Shown: piece by piece, positions 54,936 through 64,000 of the stretch
How the letters are laid out: each line of letters opens with the position of its first letter
Position numbering within the stretch: position 1 is the stretch's first letter
From: Trifolium pratense
Lineage: Eukaryota > Streptophyta > Magnoliopsida > Fabales > Fabaceae
Assembly: GCF_020283565.1 (NCBI RefSeq)
Contig: NC_060060.1
Span: 27,652,001-27,716,000, forward strand
DNA length: 64,000 bases
Direction: 5' to 3'
Notes under the pieces: model-generated
Database searches by the model: none
What the model was told of the DNA's origin: nothing
What the model saw: the letters and a program-made list of their open reading frames with translations, nothing else
Translations under genes and position numbers: made by a program

Positions 54936-55797
54936 ATGGCAGGTTAGTTCATTTGTTCGGATAATTTTTTGATTTTCGAGGTTTTTTTCTTCTTCATAAA
55001 ACTGTTTCATAGAACTGTTCAATTCTGTGACTTAAGTCACAGATTAAGCTCAATTCGGTGTTGTTTTGTTGTTGATTGATATGTTGATTTGTGTGGTGTC
55101 TACACAACCCGTCATAGGTAATTTGACTCCACCTATCTCTCAAATTAACCACATGCCGAAGTTTATGCACTCTTATATTGAAGACATTATTGATGTCGAG
55201 GGTGACAGTAATTGTGGATACCGTGTGATTGCTTTAGACAGTAGAAATAATGAAAATGGTTTTGAAGCTATTAAAGTAGACATGATTAATGAATTGAGGT
55301 TGCATATGGATGACTATTTGAAATTATACGGGGGTGAGGAGCGTTTGGCTTATGTCAAAGAAGCACTGTTACCACCAAAGAGAAAGTCTAGGCATGGTGT
55401 TGTGCTAATGGAAAAATGGTTGACGTTTCCGGATATGGGACACATTGTAGCTTGTATTCTAGGTAGAGTCGTTGTAAAGCTGACAAAACACGGAGCATCC
55501 GAGACTTTTTTTTTTCATTGCGTGGCAGCCCACCAACAGACCCTTCTTCACATATTCTTTGCCTTGGTTACATTCCCGGTCATTATGTTTATGTCAAGTT
55601 GAAAGATGGATGTCCGATACCTCCAACGTGTGGTTAGTGGAAGAGGCGTTGTTCTGCAACAGCTGTTGCATGGGAGTCAAATTTTATGGATCGACAAACC
55701 AAGTTTGATGAACTCATGAAAGAGGAAAGAGGCGACAACAAAGCGAATATCAAAGTTGGTTCTAAGTTTGATCCTATCCCGCTTTAATTTATTATGT
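54936..55797 (+). pseudogene. OTU-like cysteine protease gene of MULE origin, frameshifted
   Basis: A tiny first exon ATGGCAG (54936-54942) splices GT-AG to 55118, giving MAGNLTPPISQINHMPKF. A domain follows with DIIDVEGDSNCGYRVIA, the OTU catalytic Asp/Cys block (usual form GDGNCGFR). Then EKWLTFPDMGHIVA. A run of ten T at 55506-55515 then shifts the frame: the continuation GYIPGHYVYVKLKDGCPIPP, with the catalytic His, lies in another frame and soon meets TAG at 55635. OTU proteases cleave ubiquitin or SUMO chains, and such genes are often carried by plant MULEs. This copy is inactive unless the T-run is an assembly error. The upstream TATA and clean splice sites suggest it once was expressed. 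Confidence 0.8.
55025..55042. other. Perfect 18-bp palindrome in the MULE
   Basis: CTGTGACTTAAGTCACAG is its own complement. It is one of the CGACTTAGGTCG-like motif copies and lies in the intron of the OTU gene. Further copies lie near 53921, 54035, 54706, 54741, 56525 and 57368. Confidence 0.8.
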
Positions 55798-55822
55798 TTA
55801 TGTAAGATGTATTTTTTATTTA

Positions 55823-56232
55823 GGCTTAATTAGTCTATTGGTCCCTTCAAGACATTGTAGGTTTTACAATGGTCCCTTAAAGAAAAAAAGGTCTGAATTG
55901 GTCCCTTAAAGGAAAAAAAAAGGTCCGGATTGGTCCCTTAAAGACATATATTTTTGCCATATTGGTCCTTTCCGTTAAAATTTAACTCCAAATATAACAA
56001 AAAATTCCAATGGTTAAAATTTTAAAAATTAATAAGGTTTTTGGTGGACCACTTACACTTAATGACATCCACAATTCAGTCTACTAAAACTAACGTTTTT
56101 TGTAAAAAATTGACGGAAAGGACCAATTGAGAAACATATGTGTCTTTAAGGGACCAATGCTGACCTTTTTTTCTTTAAGGGACCATTGTGAAACCTAAAA
56201 TATCTTTAAGGGACCAAAAGACTAATTAAGCC
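55823..56232. mobile_element. Mutator-type MITE nested in the MULE
   Basis: It starts GGCTTAATTAGTCTATTGG and ends with the near-complement CCAAAAGACTAATTAAGCC. The arms carry repeated GGTCCCTTAAAG phrases. A perfect 9-bp duplication TTTTATTTA lies at 55814-55822 and 56233-56241. It shares its GGCTTAA end with the 1.1-kb element at 10623. Length is 410 bp. Confidence 0.9.
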
Positions 56233-56572
56233 TTTTATTTAAGTCATTTGGAACAAGTGTGTATTTTATTTGAGTCATTTTGATGTCTTTTTGCATATGG
56301 TTATGTACTTAATTTTGTTTATCAAATTTGCATATGGATATGTATTGTTAATATGGATTGTTGTGTCCTCGGACAATTATTTTTTCCAGACAATTTTATG
56401 TTATTAGGATACATCATCATAGGAACTATGTAGCCATTTGAACACGAAATGAGAAACACAAAAATTCAGTTGCTGCAAACATTGCGCACCATGCATCGCG
56501 GACGTCAAACGTAGGGTGCGCCGCTACTTAAGTCGTGAACGGTGGATCTTGGTAAATCAGCAAAGTTGCAAG

Positions 56573-56574
<2 letters not shown>

Positions 56575-56619
<45 letters not shown>
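56575..56619. repeat. (AT)n microsatellite
   Basis: About 45 bp of alternating A and T inside the MULE. Confidence 0.9.
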
Positions 56620-56620
<1 letters not shown>

Positions 56621-57470
56621 CGTCCAAATAAATGAAATGATAAAGCAGACAAAAAATTACTCAAATAAATGTTCATTATAAATTAGACACAAAAATTACA
56701 CCAAATTATACAATTTTGTCATTTCAACTATAAGGAATTTCCCCCTTAGAAAAACTAAAAGTTACATAAATAAAATCGGCCGAGGATACACCACTGACCA
56801 GGCAGCCAAAAGAGTGGTCCGTGTTGACTAATATTACATGATAGACACAAAAATTATATTGCAATTACAAACAAATTTGTGCTATCTCATAAGGACGAAA
56901 ATATCCGACCTGCCATATGTTATCGAACACTTCGGCTTTGTCTAAGAACTTCTCAGAGCAAAATGTACAAAACAGAAAACTCGGCAGACAGATCATGATA
57001 CCATCGTGACCATGATCTTATTGTGGTCTAACCGATCATGATTCTATTTTCACCTTCGTTTTCGACTAATCTTATCTTAGCTAAATATCAGGATACAAAA
57101 GTTCCCCATCGAATAACATACCGCAGCTAACCATGGTTACTAAACAACATTGGTAGCTGCGGTAATATTAGTCGACGACGGACTATGAGACCACTTAGGC
57201 AGAAGGATAAAAATTAAACACTACAAACACTAAAAAACAAAATTAACCGAAGAAGAGGAGTGGGAGAGAAGAAGTGTGAATTTTATTCACGGAATGAGTC
57301 TTTTTATAGCCCTCCTGGCCACGTGGTAGACCTTTGACTGAGTGGAATGACTTGACAAGCGACTGTTCCGCGACTTAGGTCGCGGTCGGTAAGGGTGAAA
57401 TTGCTCAAAAATTACTCATTTAACAACGTGAGTAAATTGTAGGACGCACGAGTAACCGATAGGGTGAGAA

Positions 57471-58284
57471 AAATAAATCTCTAAATGTTTCTTAAGATTG
57501 TGCATTACTATTTTCTATAAAAAGGATTAGTCTTACTATTATAAAAGAAAAAATAACAAAAAAATTATAAAAAACAAGTTAGAAAAAAGATATTCTCTTC
57601 ACCCCGCTTGTGCTTCTACTGCGTTCTAACACCTTGACCTCCTTGATTTACTTCGGTTCTCAACAATAATACCATGTCTAGACATTGAGTTGATCGGGCT
57701 CGGCACACGATAAATTCAGAGTAAACTGTATTGAGATACATTAAAATTACGCGATAAAAAATCAATTTTTTTGTCCTCTTCTCTCATCTTCCATGAAATA
57801 ATTTTGATTTAAACATAGTTCGTAAGTTAAAGTATGAACTCTCAATTCACCCCTAAGAAAATATTTGAATGGAACATTAAAAAAAAATGATTTCAATTTA
57901 TAGAATTATACGGTGTGTATGTGTCTGTGATTAATCAATATTGTCATAACCGCTCCAACTGCCAATTAAAATATGGTATTGGACGATGCCCAAATTTTTA
58001 TAAGGTTCAATAGTTAAAGTGCAAACTGATCGCACTCTAAATAGTGAATTGTGTTTCAGTTCACACTCTAAGTATCGAGTGACAATATTTTTAACTCAAA
58101 TCCAAAGTTTCCGCCGCCTAGATAAAAAAAATCATTAAAAAATTATTTCGTTTTCTAAAATGCAAACTACGAACTGAATTCGTTTTTTAGGATGCAAGTT
58201 CGCAATTCTAATGAATTTGTACGTTGTCAGGCTCCGATGAATTTGTTCTAAACAAGTAATATATAATATATGTTGATGGTGGTT
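57471..58284. other. Spacer downstream of the MULE
   Basis: AT-rich; no gene or bounded element recognised. Confidence 0.35.
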
Positions 58285-58700
58285 TTTAACAACTCTGCTT
58301 TTATGTGTCAGCTTGATATATAATTAGTAAGGTTGTTACTCTCTCTTTTACTCCCTCCGGACACAAATATAAGCAAAAAAACACTTCAAATTTTGGTCAC
58401 TATTATAAGCAAAAGTTAACTACTTTTAAACCAATTAATACTAATATTACTAATATACTCTTATTTAATTCTATTTTATTTTACGCATTTATTTCACTTT
58501 TACACTTTTCAAAATGGGTAATATAGTAAACTCAACTCCTGTTTTGCATTAAATCAAAAAAATTAACTACACTTAACTAAATTTCTTAAACCGCGTAAAC
58601 AGTTTTTTTTAGTTTACTTGCAGCTTTTGTTAATAATTCGATTCGATAGTGGTCTTTTGCAAAATAGTGAAGTTACTTTTGTTTAAAGAAGCACATTGAA
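58285..58700. repeat. Direct repeat copy A flanking the bZIP gene
   Basis: CTGCTTTTATGTGTCAGCTTG near 58289, TAAGGTTGTTACT, CAGCTTTT and TAGTGGTCTTTT...TAGTGAAG near 58640-58675 recur in the same order at 63450-63635, on the other side of the gene. Copy A is split by a Stowaway element. Confidence 0.7.
58351..58625. mobile_element. Stowaway MITE, relative of 43813 in inverse orientation
   Basis: It begins CTCCCTCCGGACACAAATAT after TA and aligns, inverted, along most of the element at 43813-44093 (for example TTAACTACTTTTAAACCAAT). The right end is decayed after CCGCGTAAACAG. Confidence 0.8.
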
Positions 58701-58754
58701 GAGTGTTTTAGTCTTAGAACCAACTTGAACGAATATATTATAAACATGACTTGT

Positions 58755-58885
58755 ATACTCTCTCCGTACATAATTATAACTAAAAAAACATTTTTTAGAT
58801 TCATTGAAAAAATAATGTATCCGGTCTATATTATTGACCAGATACATTACTTTTTCAATAAACCTAAAAAGTGATTTTTTGATTC
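58755..58885. mobile_element. Stowaway-like fragment
   Basis: It begins CTCTCTCCGTACATAATTAT and folds back around AATGTATCCGGTC and its inverse. The right end is lost. Confidence 0.5.
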
Positions 58886-59185
58886 CACGTTAATTGTATC
58901 ATAAGTTACATTAAGTTCATCCTCATATAGTGTTAACCCGGAAAAAAAAAAGTAATTTCTTTTCTTCAAAATATACTCCAGATGTAAACAAATTATTGTT
59001 CATGTAGAAGATGATAAAATCTGTATTTACAAGTTGTTCTCAATAGAACTACTACAAATCATATAAACTATGCTTCATGGTACTTGGCAGCATCAATACT
59101 TGTTCATATAAGTAATATATATACATATGGAATAATTAAAAAATGAAGAATAAAACTTAGGATTGAAAGTAGTCTCAACTCAATC
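58886..59185 (-). other. 3' UTR/spacer of the bZIP gene
   Basis: This lies downstream of the stop codon on the minus strand. Nothing else recognised. Confidence 0.4.
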
Positions 59186-62100
59186 TCAATTTGAGTGTTG
59201 AGTAGGGTAGAAATGATCACATGAACGAGCAGTCCACAACGAACTAAGAGTGCGAAGACGTTGAAAGTATTCCCCCATAGCCAGCAAGCCTCTAGCTGAT
59301 TGCCCGATTGTCAAGATACGAGACATGTACAACAAAGCTTGCTGCCTAAGGTGATCTGCCTGTAGAGAAAGAAAAACATGAATAATTTATCTATTGAAAC
59401 TTTGAAAGCGTAGAAAATTCGATGTAGGACTGACTAATCACTCGCATTTTACTTTTTTACAATACCTGGATTACAAAACCTTCTACTGCTTCTCCTTTGT
59501 CCATGGCAGAAGCCATCTGAAATCCATAGTTTCCAAAATCCAAGGGATCAGCTTGAATGTTGTGGATCATACTTTGCTGGAGTTTCTCCAACCCTATTGA
59601 AAGAGCGTCTTCAGCTTGCTGAGAGGATAATCGTAGGTTGTTAATGCTCGCAATTTGTTGATCAGTTAAAGCCTCAAGCTTGGGTAAGATGATCTGTGAG
59701 AAAAATTCAAAAGGGTCGTTAATTTTTCATTATAATTTTTTGTGAAAATAAAAAACGAACCAAGTCAATATTTTTTCCACTAGGTGCTACATGCGTCAAT
59801 TGACGCTATAGAAATTAAATTTGGATTGTGTGCAGTCATAATTTTAAAAAATAATTGAATCTACATTAAAATCTTATTTGTTTCATCTTGATTCAATGTC
59901 CACCAATGTTTCTAGATGTCTGATTGCATAGAATTGTGACCGCACACAACCCGCGATAATACTAAAGAATGAACAAATGAGTCTTTAATTCAGTCCTCAC
60001 ACTTTAATGTGGTATGTGTTTTACAAAATTATGAGCTCCTATCCTATTCTGCACATATAATGAACAGAAAATATAACCAATTGTGAGAATCAGATAACAA
60101 TAAGTGAACGTACATTTAGAATCTGTGACGGACGAGATCCTCCAATCCAAAGAAAAAGGCGTTCTACCGATGATTTCCATGCGCCAGATATTAAATAGAA
60201 AACATCAGCTTTTGCAGCTTCTGCTTTCATTCTAAAAAGATTTGAGTATTGATTCAAGCTACTCTCAACAAGTAGATGAAATTGTATATCAGATGCATTA
60301 GTTTGCAATGCATTTCTTAGTTCTTCATTTTGTCTATCTTGCTCTTCAATCCAACGTCCATATTCAATTTCAAATAAAGATATCCCTGCTTCACAAAATA
60401 ATAGGACTACTTGAAAAAACAGAAATGTTTTTTAGACTTCATAATTTGACATTAGACACCCTGTTCCGAGCATATTCTATACCATTTCCGATTTTACATT
60501 GTTTTTTTCTCCTATTAATCCGAACACACTGAAACTAGGTAGTGGAAATTGGATTTGCTTCAACCGTTCCCTTTCACGCAGTCACGACAATGGTGGCCAT
60601 CGGACCCAAAAAGAGCAGATTTAATTATTTTGTCCTACAATTTTAAAAATATTGAGCTTAAATTTAAACTGTCTGATCTTAATCATACGTTCATTTGATG
60701 CATGACTGTGTGACTGTGGAATTTGTTGAGTAGAGCAAATCCGGGTCCAGCTGGGTGTATTTCATGGTAACAAAATTTTGCGTCCATATATCATATCATA
60801 TCATATCATGTTTAAAAAAGAAATCCATGACTCCACTCCACACACAAGCTACAAAAGCAATGATCGGGAAATAAATGGCATCTCATAATGCAATAAAGAA
60901 AGAAAGAAAGAAAGAAAGAAAAAGTGTCCTACATTAATATCTAAGAGGACTATCAATATATTGTTACAAATAATTATATATTTAAAGGATCAAAAGTAAT
61001 CTCCTTAATATGAATCATTCAGGAGAACAAAATTCGATATCTGGTGGCAGTGACGGAGCCAGAAATTTTCATCAGTGGGGGCACTATTTAAAGTCTCACA
61101 TTGACTAGAGATATGACATAGATAGTCTAAACTTCTCAAATTCTAATTTGCACCGCATATATAATTTTGTAGCATTTTATATGTATACACACAAATATAT
61201 GACATTTTATTTTTGACGGCATAACAATATATCACAAATATTTTCTACAACTTTTTTTTTTGTTTTGAAAACTTGGTATCCAGCCTTACGACCGACTAAT
61301 TCAAGGGGACCAATCCCATCAAAATTGGCACCAGTGGGAATCGAACCTGAGACCTTGAGAGGAGCATACTCTAAGGACCCAAGCCAACACTACTCCACCA
61401 ACCCCAAGTGGGTTATATTTTCTACAACTTAATATAGTTTGGGAATATTGAATGATTTTTTCATAAGTAACATTAGTTAGAATTTTCCTTATTTTAATAT
61501 ATATGAAATGAGATGAGATATGAGATGAGATATGAGATGGCTTGTGTATGATGGATGTGCCCCCACACTCTACTAGTGCCTCTAATCCTAACATCTTTCT
61601 ATGTGTGTTGGTCAAAATTTGAGCACATATTTATAACAACATATACTAGTAAAAAATTCTCAAAATATTTGTGCAGGCATGTGCCTTCATACTGTTATAT
61701 GTGCCTCTGTCCCTGTCTGGTGGGAATAATTTTTATCTAAATTTTATATACTTGACGTCGAACTCTAGATTATTTAGGGTTCGTAAACAGAAACAAAGGA
61801 AACCTTCCTAGTAAATACAAAAGCACAAAAGACAGAAGCCATTAAATCTCTGCACTAGCATCTAAAAGTAGTAAAGTGATTAACTAGGGAAAGCTCACTT
61901 TGAGGAAGCTTAAAACAACAATTATGAATCACAAATCACTAACCTGAGTTTATTATTCCAGATGATCTCATATAACTGACATCAAATGAATTGCTTCTGT
62001 ACAAACCCTGCGTGCATAAATAAATTTTGATATATACTTGTTGGAATGATAGATGAAATATTATATACATGAAATTAAAGAAATAAGTATGATGGTTTGT

Positions 62101-62818
62101 TTATTTATTTGGTATCACCTGTTTTCTTGTTTTCTCAATCTCAAGTTCCAATTGCATGAGCTTCAATCTACTTGTTTCCAATTGTTGAACATAAGCCTGT
62201 TAATAAAAAAATACAAATCAGATCATAAACACTAGTAACTTCATTCTTATATATAAATTAAGTTTTTACAACAACCTTCTTTCGCAATCGACATTTCCTA
62301 GCAGCCTCGCGATTTTGTGCTTGACGTCTTAGCACCTACACATACATATTTCAAAACTAGAATGAAAAAGGCAAAATCCATAGATAAGTGAAATAGCAAC
62401 AGAAGATTAGAGACGGAAAAGGACAAATCGTTATTTCAACTTTTTCTAGTATTGAATACCAAACTTATTTTATCACCTTCGGAACAGGTTCTTCAGTAGT
62501 TTCTTGATCATCTCCAGAAGGCTCTCTTGATTCATGAGGAATATATTCACACTGAAAAAATAAAGTTCAAGACTATTACCAACTAATTTTCATATAAAAC
62601 AAAGCTAACCTTAAAAACAAAATAGAAATTTATGAGATTAATTTGACCTTGTTCTCCAAGCTACTAATGTTCATCTTCAACATTGGTGAAGCAATTGAAT
62701 TAAGGGTGCTATGATCAACTTTAAAGCTATCCTCCCACATGCTCAATTGATGGAATGGCTCATATATGTCCATCCTTTTCGGCGCGATTAGTTCAGTTGA
62801 TAGTGATGAAGAGTTCAT
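59186..62818 (-). CDS. TGA1/TGA4-type bZIP transcription factor, divergent
   Basis: Eight coding exons on the minus strand: 62818-62648, 62551-62477, 62335-62276, 62196-62119, 62007-61944, 60385-60114, 59693-59466 and 59359-59186. All are GT-AG and phase-consistent, giving 373 residues (family members are about 360-370). The N-terminus IYEPFHQLSMWEDSFK is the clade I (TGA1/TGA4) signature. The basic region is NREAARKCRLRKK (Cys for the usual Ser in that position), followed by the zipper AYVQQLETSRLKLMQLELE. The DOG1-like C-terminal domain contains ISLFEIEYGRWIEEQ, FLWIGGSRPSQILN (usually GGFRPSELLK) and ends with ARGLLAMGEYFQRLR. TGA factors bind TGACG elements and, with NPR1-type co-activators, control defence genes; clade I also acts in nitrate responses. 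Several usually fixed residues are changed, so this is a diverged paralogue. Intron 5 (1558 bp) contains a hAT element and a SINE. Confidence 0.9.
60897..60921. repeat. (GAAA)n microsatellite in bZIP intron 5
   Basis: Six GAAA units. A likely length-polymorphic site. Confidence 0.9.
61048..61715. mobile_element. hAT-type element in bZIP intron 5
   Basis: It begins CAGTGACGGAGCCAG and ends CTCTGTCCCTG (inverse CAGGGACAGAG). A perfect 8-bp duplication TCTGGTGG lies at 61040-61047 and 61716-61723. The 668-bp length includes a nested SINE. No transposase. Confidence 0.88.
61254..61414 (-). mobile_element. tRNA-derived SINE nested in the hAT element
   Basis: On the minus strand it starts with AACCCACTTGGGGTTGGTGG (A-box region GGTGGAGTAGTGTTGG), has the B-box GGTTCGATTCC, and ends in an A-run. 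A perfect 16-bp target duplication ATATTTTCTACAACTT lies at 61238-61253 and 61415-61430. Confidence 0.9.
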
Positions 62819-63440
62819 ATATACTAGAACTCATAAAAAGAAAAATCATACATCAAATTGGAGAATCAAAGTAACATAATGTTGACCAAAATAAAAAAGA
62901 GAAAATGAAAACTTGGTCACCATATAAGAATAATCAATAATTGAATGAAAATTTTGAATCTAACTTCAAAACTTGAAATTATTCAAAACATCAACATCAG
63001 AAACAGCAAAAATATGAAAAAGTTTGCACATGATTGATGTTCTTTTTTCTCCAAAGAATAGTATAATTTTTCTAAATAAATAAAGATAATACAAATATTT
63101 TGATACCACTTAAAAAAAAGGAAGAGTTGAAGCTGAAAAAGAAAGCAAACCTATAGCTTGATAGAATCTGCAATCACACCAATGTTAGCATTAGTCCAAT
63201 TTAGACCCCAAATGAAAATGAATCTATCTATCTATCAATCTTTTTATATATGCAAAGATATATTTGAACAAATTTAGAAAAAAATAATACCATTACTTTC
63301 CCACATGCAAAACAAGCTATGAAAAGCAAAGCACTCACAGAAGAAAACAACTGAAAATTGGATTCAATAATATAAGTAATAAAATAATTTTTCTTAAGAT
63401 AACAAAAACTTTTTATTTTCACATATTTTTTTATGCAGGG
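62819..63440 (-). promoter_or_regulatory. Promoter and 5' leader of the bZIP gene
   Basis: AT-rich and non-coding. The 5' UTR may contain an intron, as in other TGA genes, but I cannot place it. No TGACG-type autoregulatory site stood out. Confidence 0.4.
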
Positions 63441-63635
63441 TTTAAAAAATTCTGCTTTTATGTGTCAGCTTGCTAAAGGACTAAGGCTGTTTACTTTCCA
63501 TTTTAAGAGAAACAATTCAGTGGTGCATTAAAAATCAAAAGGAATGAGCACAGATGAAAGTACCTTATAATTCACAGCTTTTCTTATTTATATTGATAGT
63601 GGTCTTTACTAAATATAAGTAGTGAAGATACTATT
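63440..63635. repeat. Direct repeat copy B flanking the bZIP gene
   Basis: This is the partner of 58285-58700. It shares CTGCTTTTATGTGTCAGCTTG, TAAGGCTGTTTACT, CACAGCTTTT and TGATAGTGGTCTTTACTA...TAGTGAAGATACT in the same order. Confidence 0.7.
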
Positions 63636-63649
63636 TTTTTTTTTTTTTA

Positions 63650-63775
63650 AGTAGCCTAGTGGCTAGAAATTCTACCTTAAAGGTAAATAAATGGAGTGTC
63701 TAGAGTTCGAACTCCGGCTCCTGTATATATAATGTGATGTCCCTATCAACTGAGTTGAGCTCGCAGCGACGTGAA
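63650..63775 (+). mobile_element. tRNA-related SINE-like sequence
   Basis: AGTAGCCTAGTGGCTAG (A-box-like) is followed about 50 bases later by GAGTTCGAACTCC (B-box), then CTATCAACTGAGTTGAGCTC. A T-run precedes it. Neither an A-tail nor a target duplication is clear, so it may be truncated. Confidence 0.6.
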
Positions 63776-64000
63776 GATTGCTACCTCTGAACAGTCACAC
63801 AATTGCAAATTGCAATTTTTCATAATGACCAAATTTGCAACCCTCCTCTCATGACCTACAACAAACCAACCCCAATACACTCAAAAGTCAAGATTTGTTG
63901 CGGTGAACAAATCTCAATATAACTCTCCATGTTAATAATAATTTTCTTCTTGGATGAGTATTCACTTTGACCCATTATATCCTCCCTTCATCCAAAGTCT
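63776..64000. other. Right-edge spacer
   Basis: I see no gene in the last 225 bases. Confidence 0.3.

Larger units (their letters stand above)
53858..57470. mobile_element. Mutator-like element carrying an OTU-protease gene
   Basis: Imperfect terminal inverted repeats of about 45 bp: left TTTTTGTCACCCTACTGATT then CTCGGGCGCGCCCTA; inverse of the right end TTTTTCTCACCCTATCGGTT then ACTCGTGCGTCCTA. The interior holds a + strand OTU-domain gene with its own TATA (GTATATAACA near 54766), two minus-strand TATA boxes (near 54575 and 57305), at least seven copies of a CGACTTAGGTCG-like palindrome and a nested MITE (55823-56232). No transposase reading frame was seen. No target duplication was recognised, so the exact ends are approximate. 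Confidence 0.65.

Noticed and set aside
55066..55602. 178-codon frame taken as the OTU gene start
   Set aside because: The segment before 55118 is intron: a GT-AG junction joins ATGGCAG (54936) to GTAATTTG, giving the MAGNLTPP start that fits better.

Overview
This is a repeat-rich plant nuclear window. It has AT-rich DNA, GT-AG introns, and Ty3, copia, hAT, Mutator, Stowaway, Helitron and SINE sequences. A two-exon gene at 8663-8945 encodes a secreted peptide with the four-cysteine pattern of nodule-specific cysteine-rich (NCR) peptides. That family is confined to inverted-repeat-lacking-clade (IRLC) legumes that force their rhizobia to differentiate, so I infer such a legume, most likely Medicago or a close relative. 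The species itself cannot be proven from the sequence. LAYOUT, left half: 1-6088 is most of a minus-strand Ty3/gypsy (Tat-lineage) retrotransposon with an intact 1712-codon polyprotein. It abuts a tandem array with an exact 141-bp period (about 6089-6590). Two Helitron ends and a SINE fill 7102-8509, immediately upstream of the NCR gene. A decayed LINE RNase H fragment and a 1.1-kb Mutator-type inverted-repeat element follow. A five-coding-exon vasculin-like gene occupies 13435-18948. Next come two well-bounded MITEs, then a single-exon RING-H2 gene (22994-23401) whose 0.4-kb proximal promoter is tandemly duplicated, with a MITE in one copy. A small basic protein gene of unknown function lies on the minus strand at 25512-26138, followed by an F-box/LRR pseudogene fragment near 28.1-28.7 kb. 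RIGHT HALF: 30489-34622 is a young, non-autonomous copia-type LTR element that lacks gag-pol. 37.3-38.8 kb is a composite repeat holding a hAT element, a long (TA)n and a nuclear copy of chloroplast ndhH. A two-exon BPS1/ROH1-like gene lies at 42242-43561 on the minus strand. After a MITE-dense stretch come a truncated RLCK-VII kinase pseudogene (52.1-52.5 kb), a broken tRNA-Trp, and a 3.6-kb Mutator-like element (about 53.86-57.47 kb) carrying a frameshifted OTU-protease gene and many copies of a CGACTTAGGTCG-like palindrome. The window ends with an eight-exon TGA1/TGA4-type bZIP gene on the minus strand (59186-62818). Its fifth intron holds a hAT element with a SINE inside it. HOW THEY WORK TOGETHER: the host genes are unrelated singletons (symbiotic peptide, putative transcription factor, E3 ligase, BPS1-like factor, bZIP) separated by transposons, with no operon-like organisation. 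The clearest functional links visible are regulatory: transposons form or interrupt the upstream regions of the NCR and RING genes, and a transposon lies inside a TGA intron.
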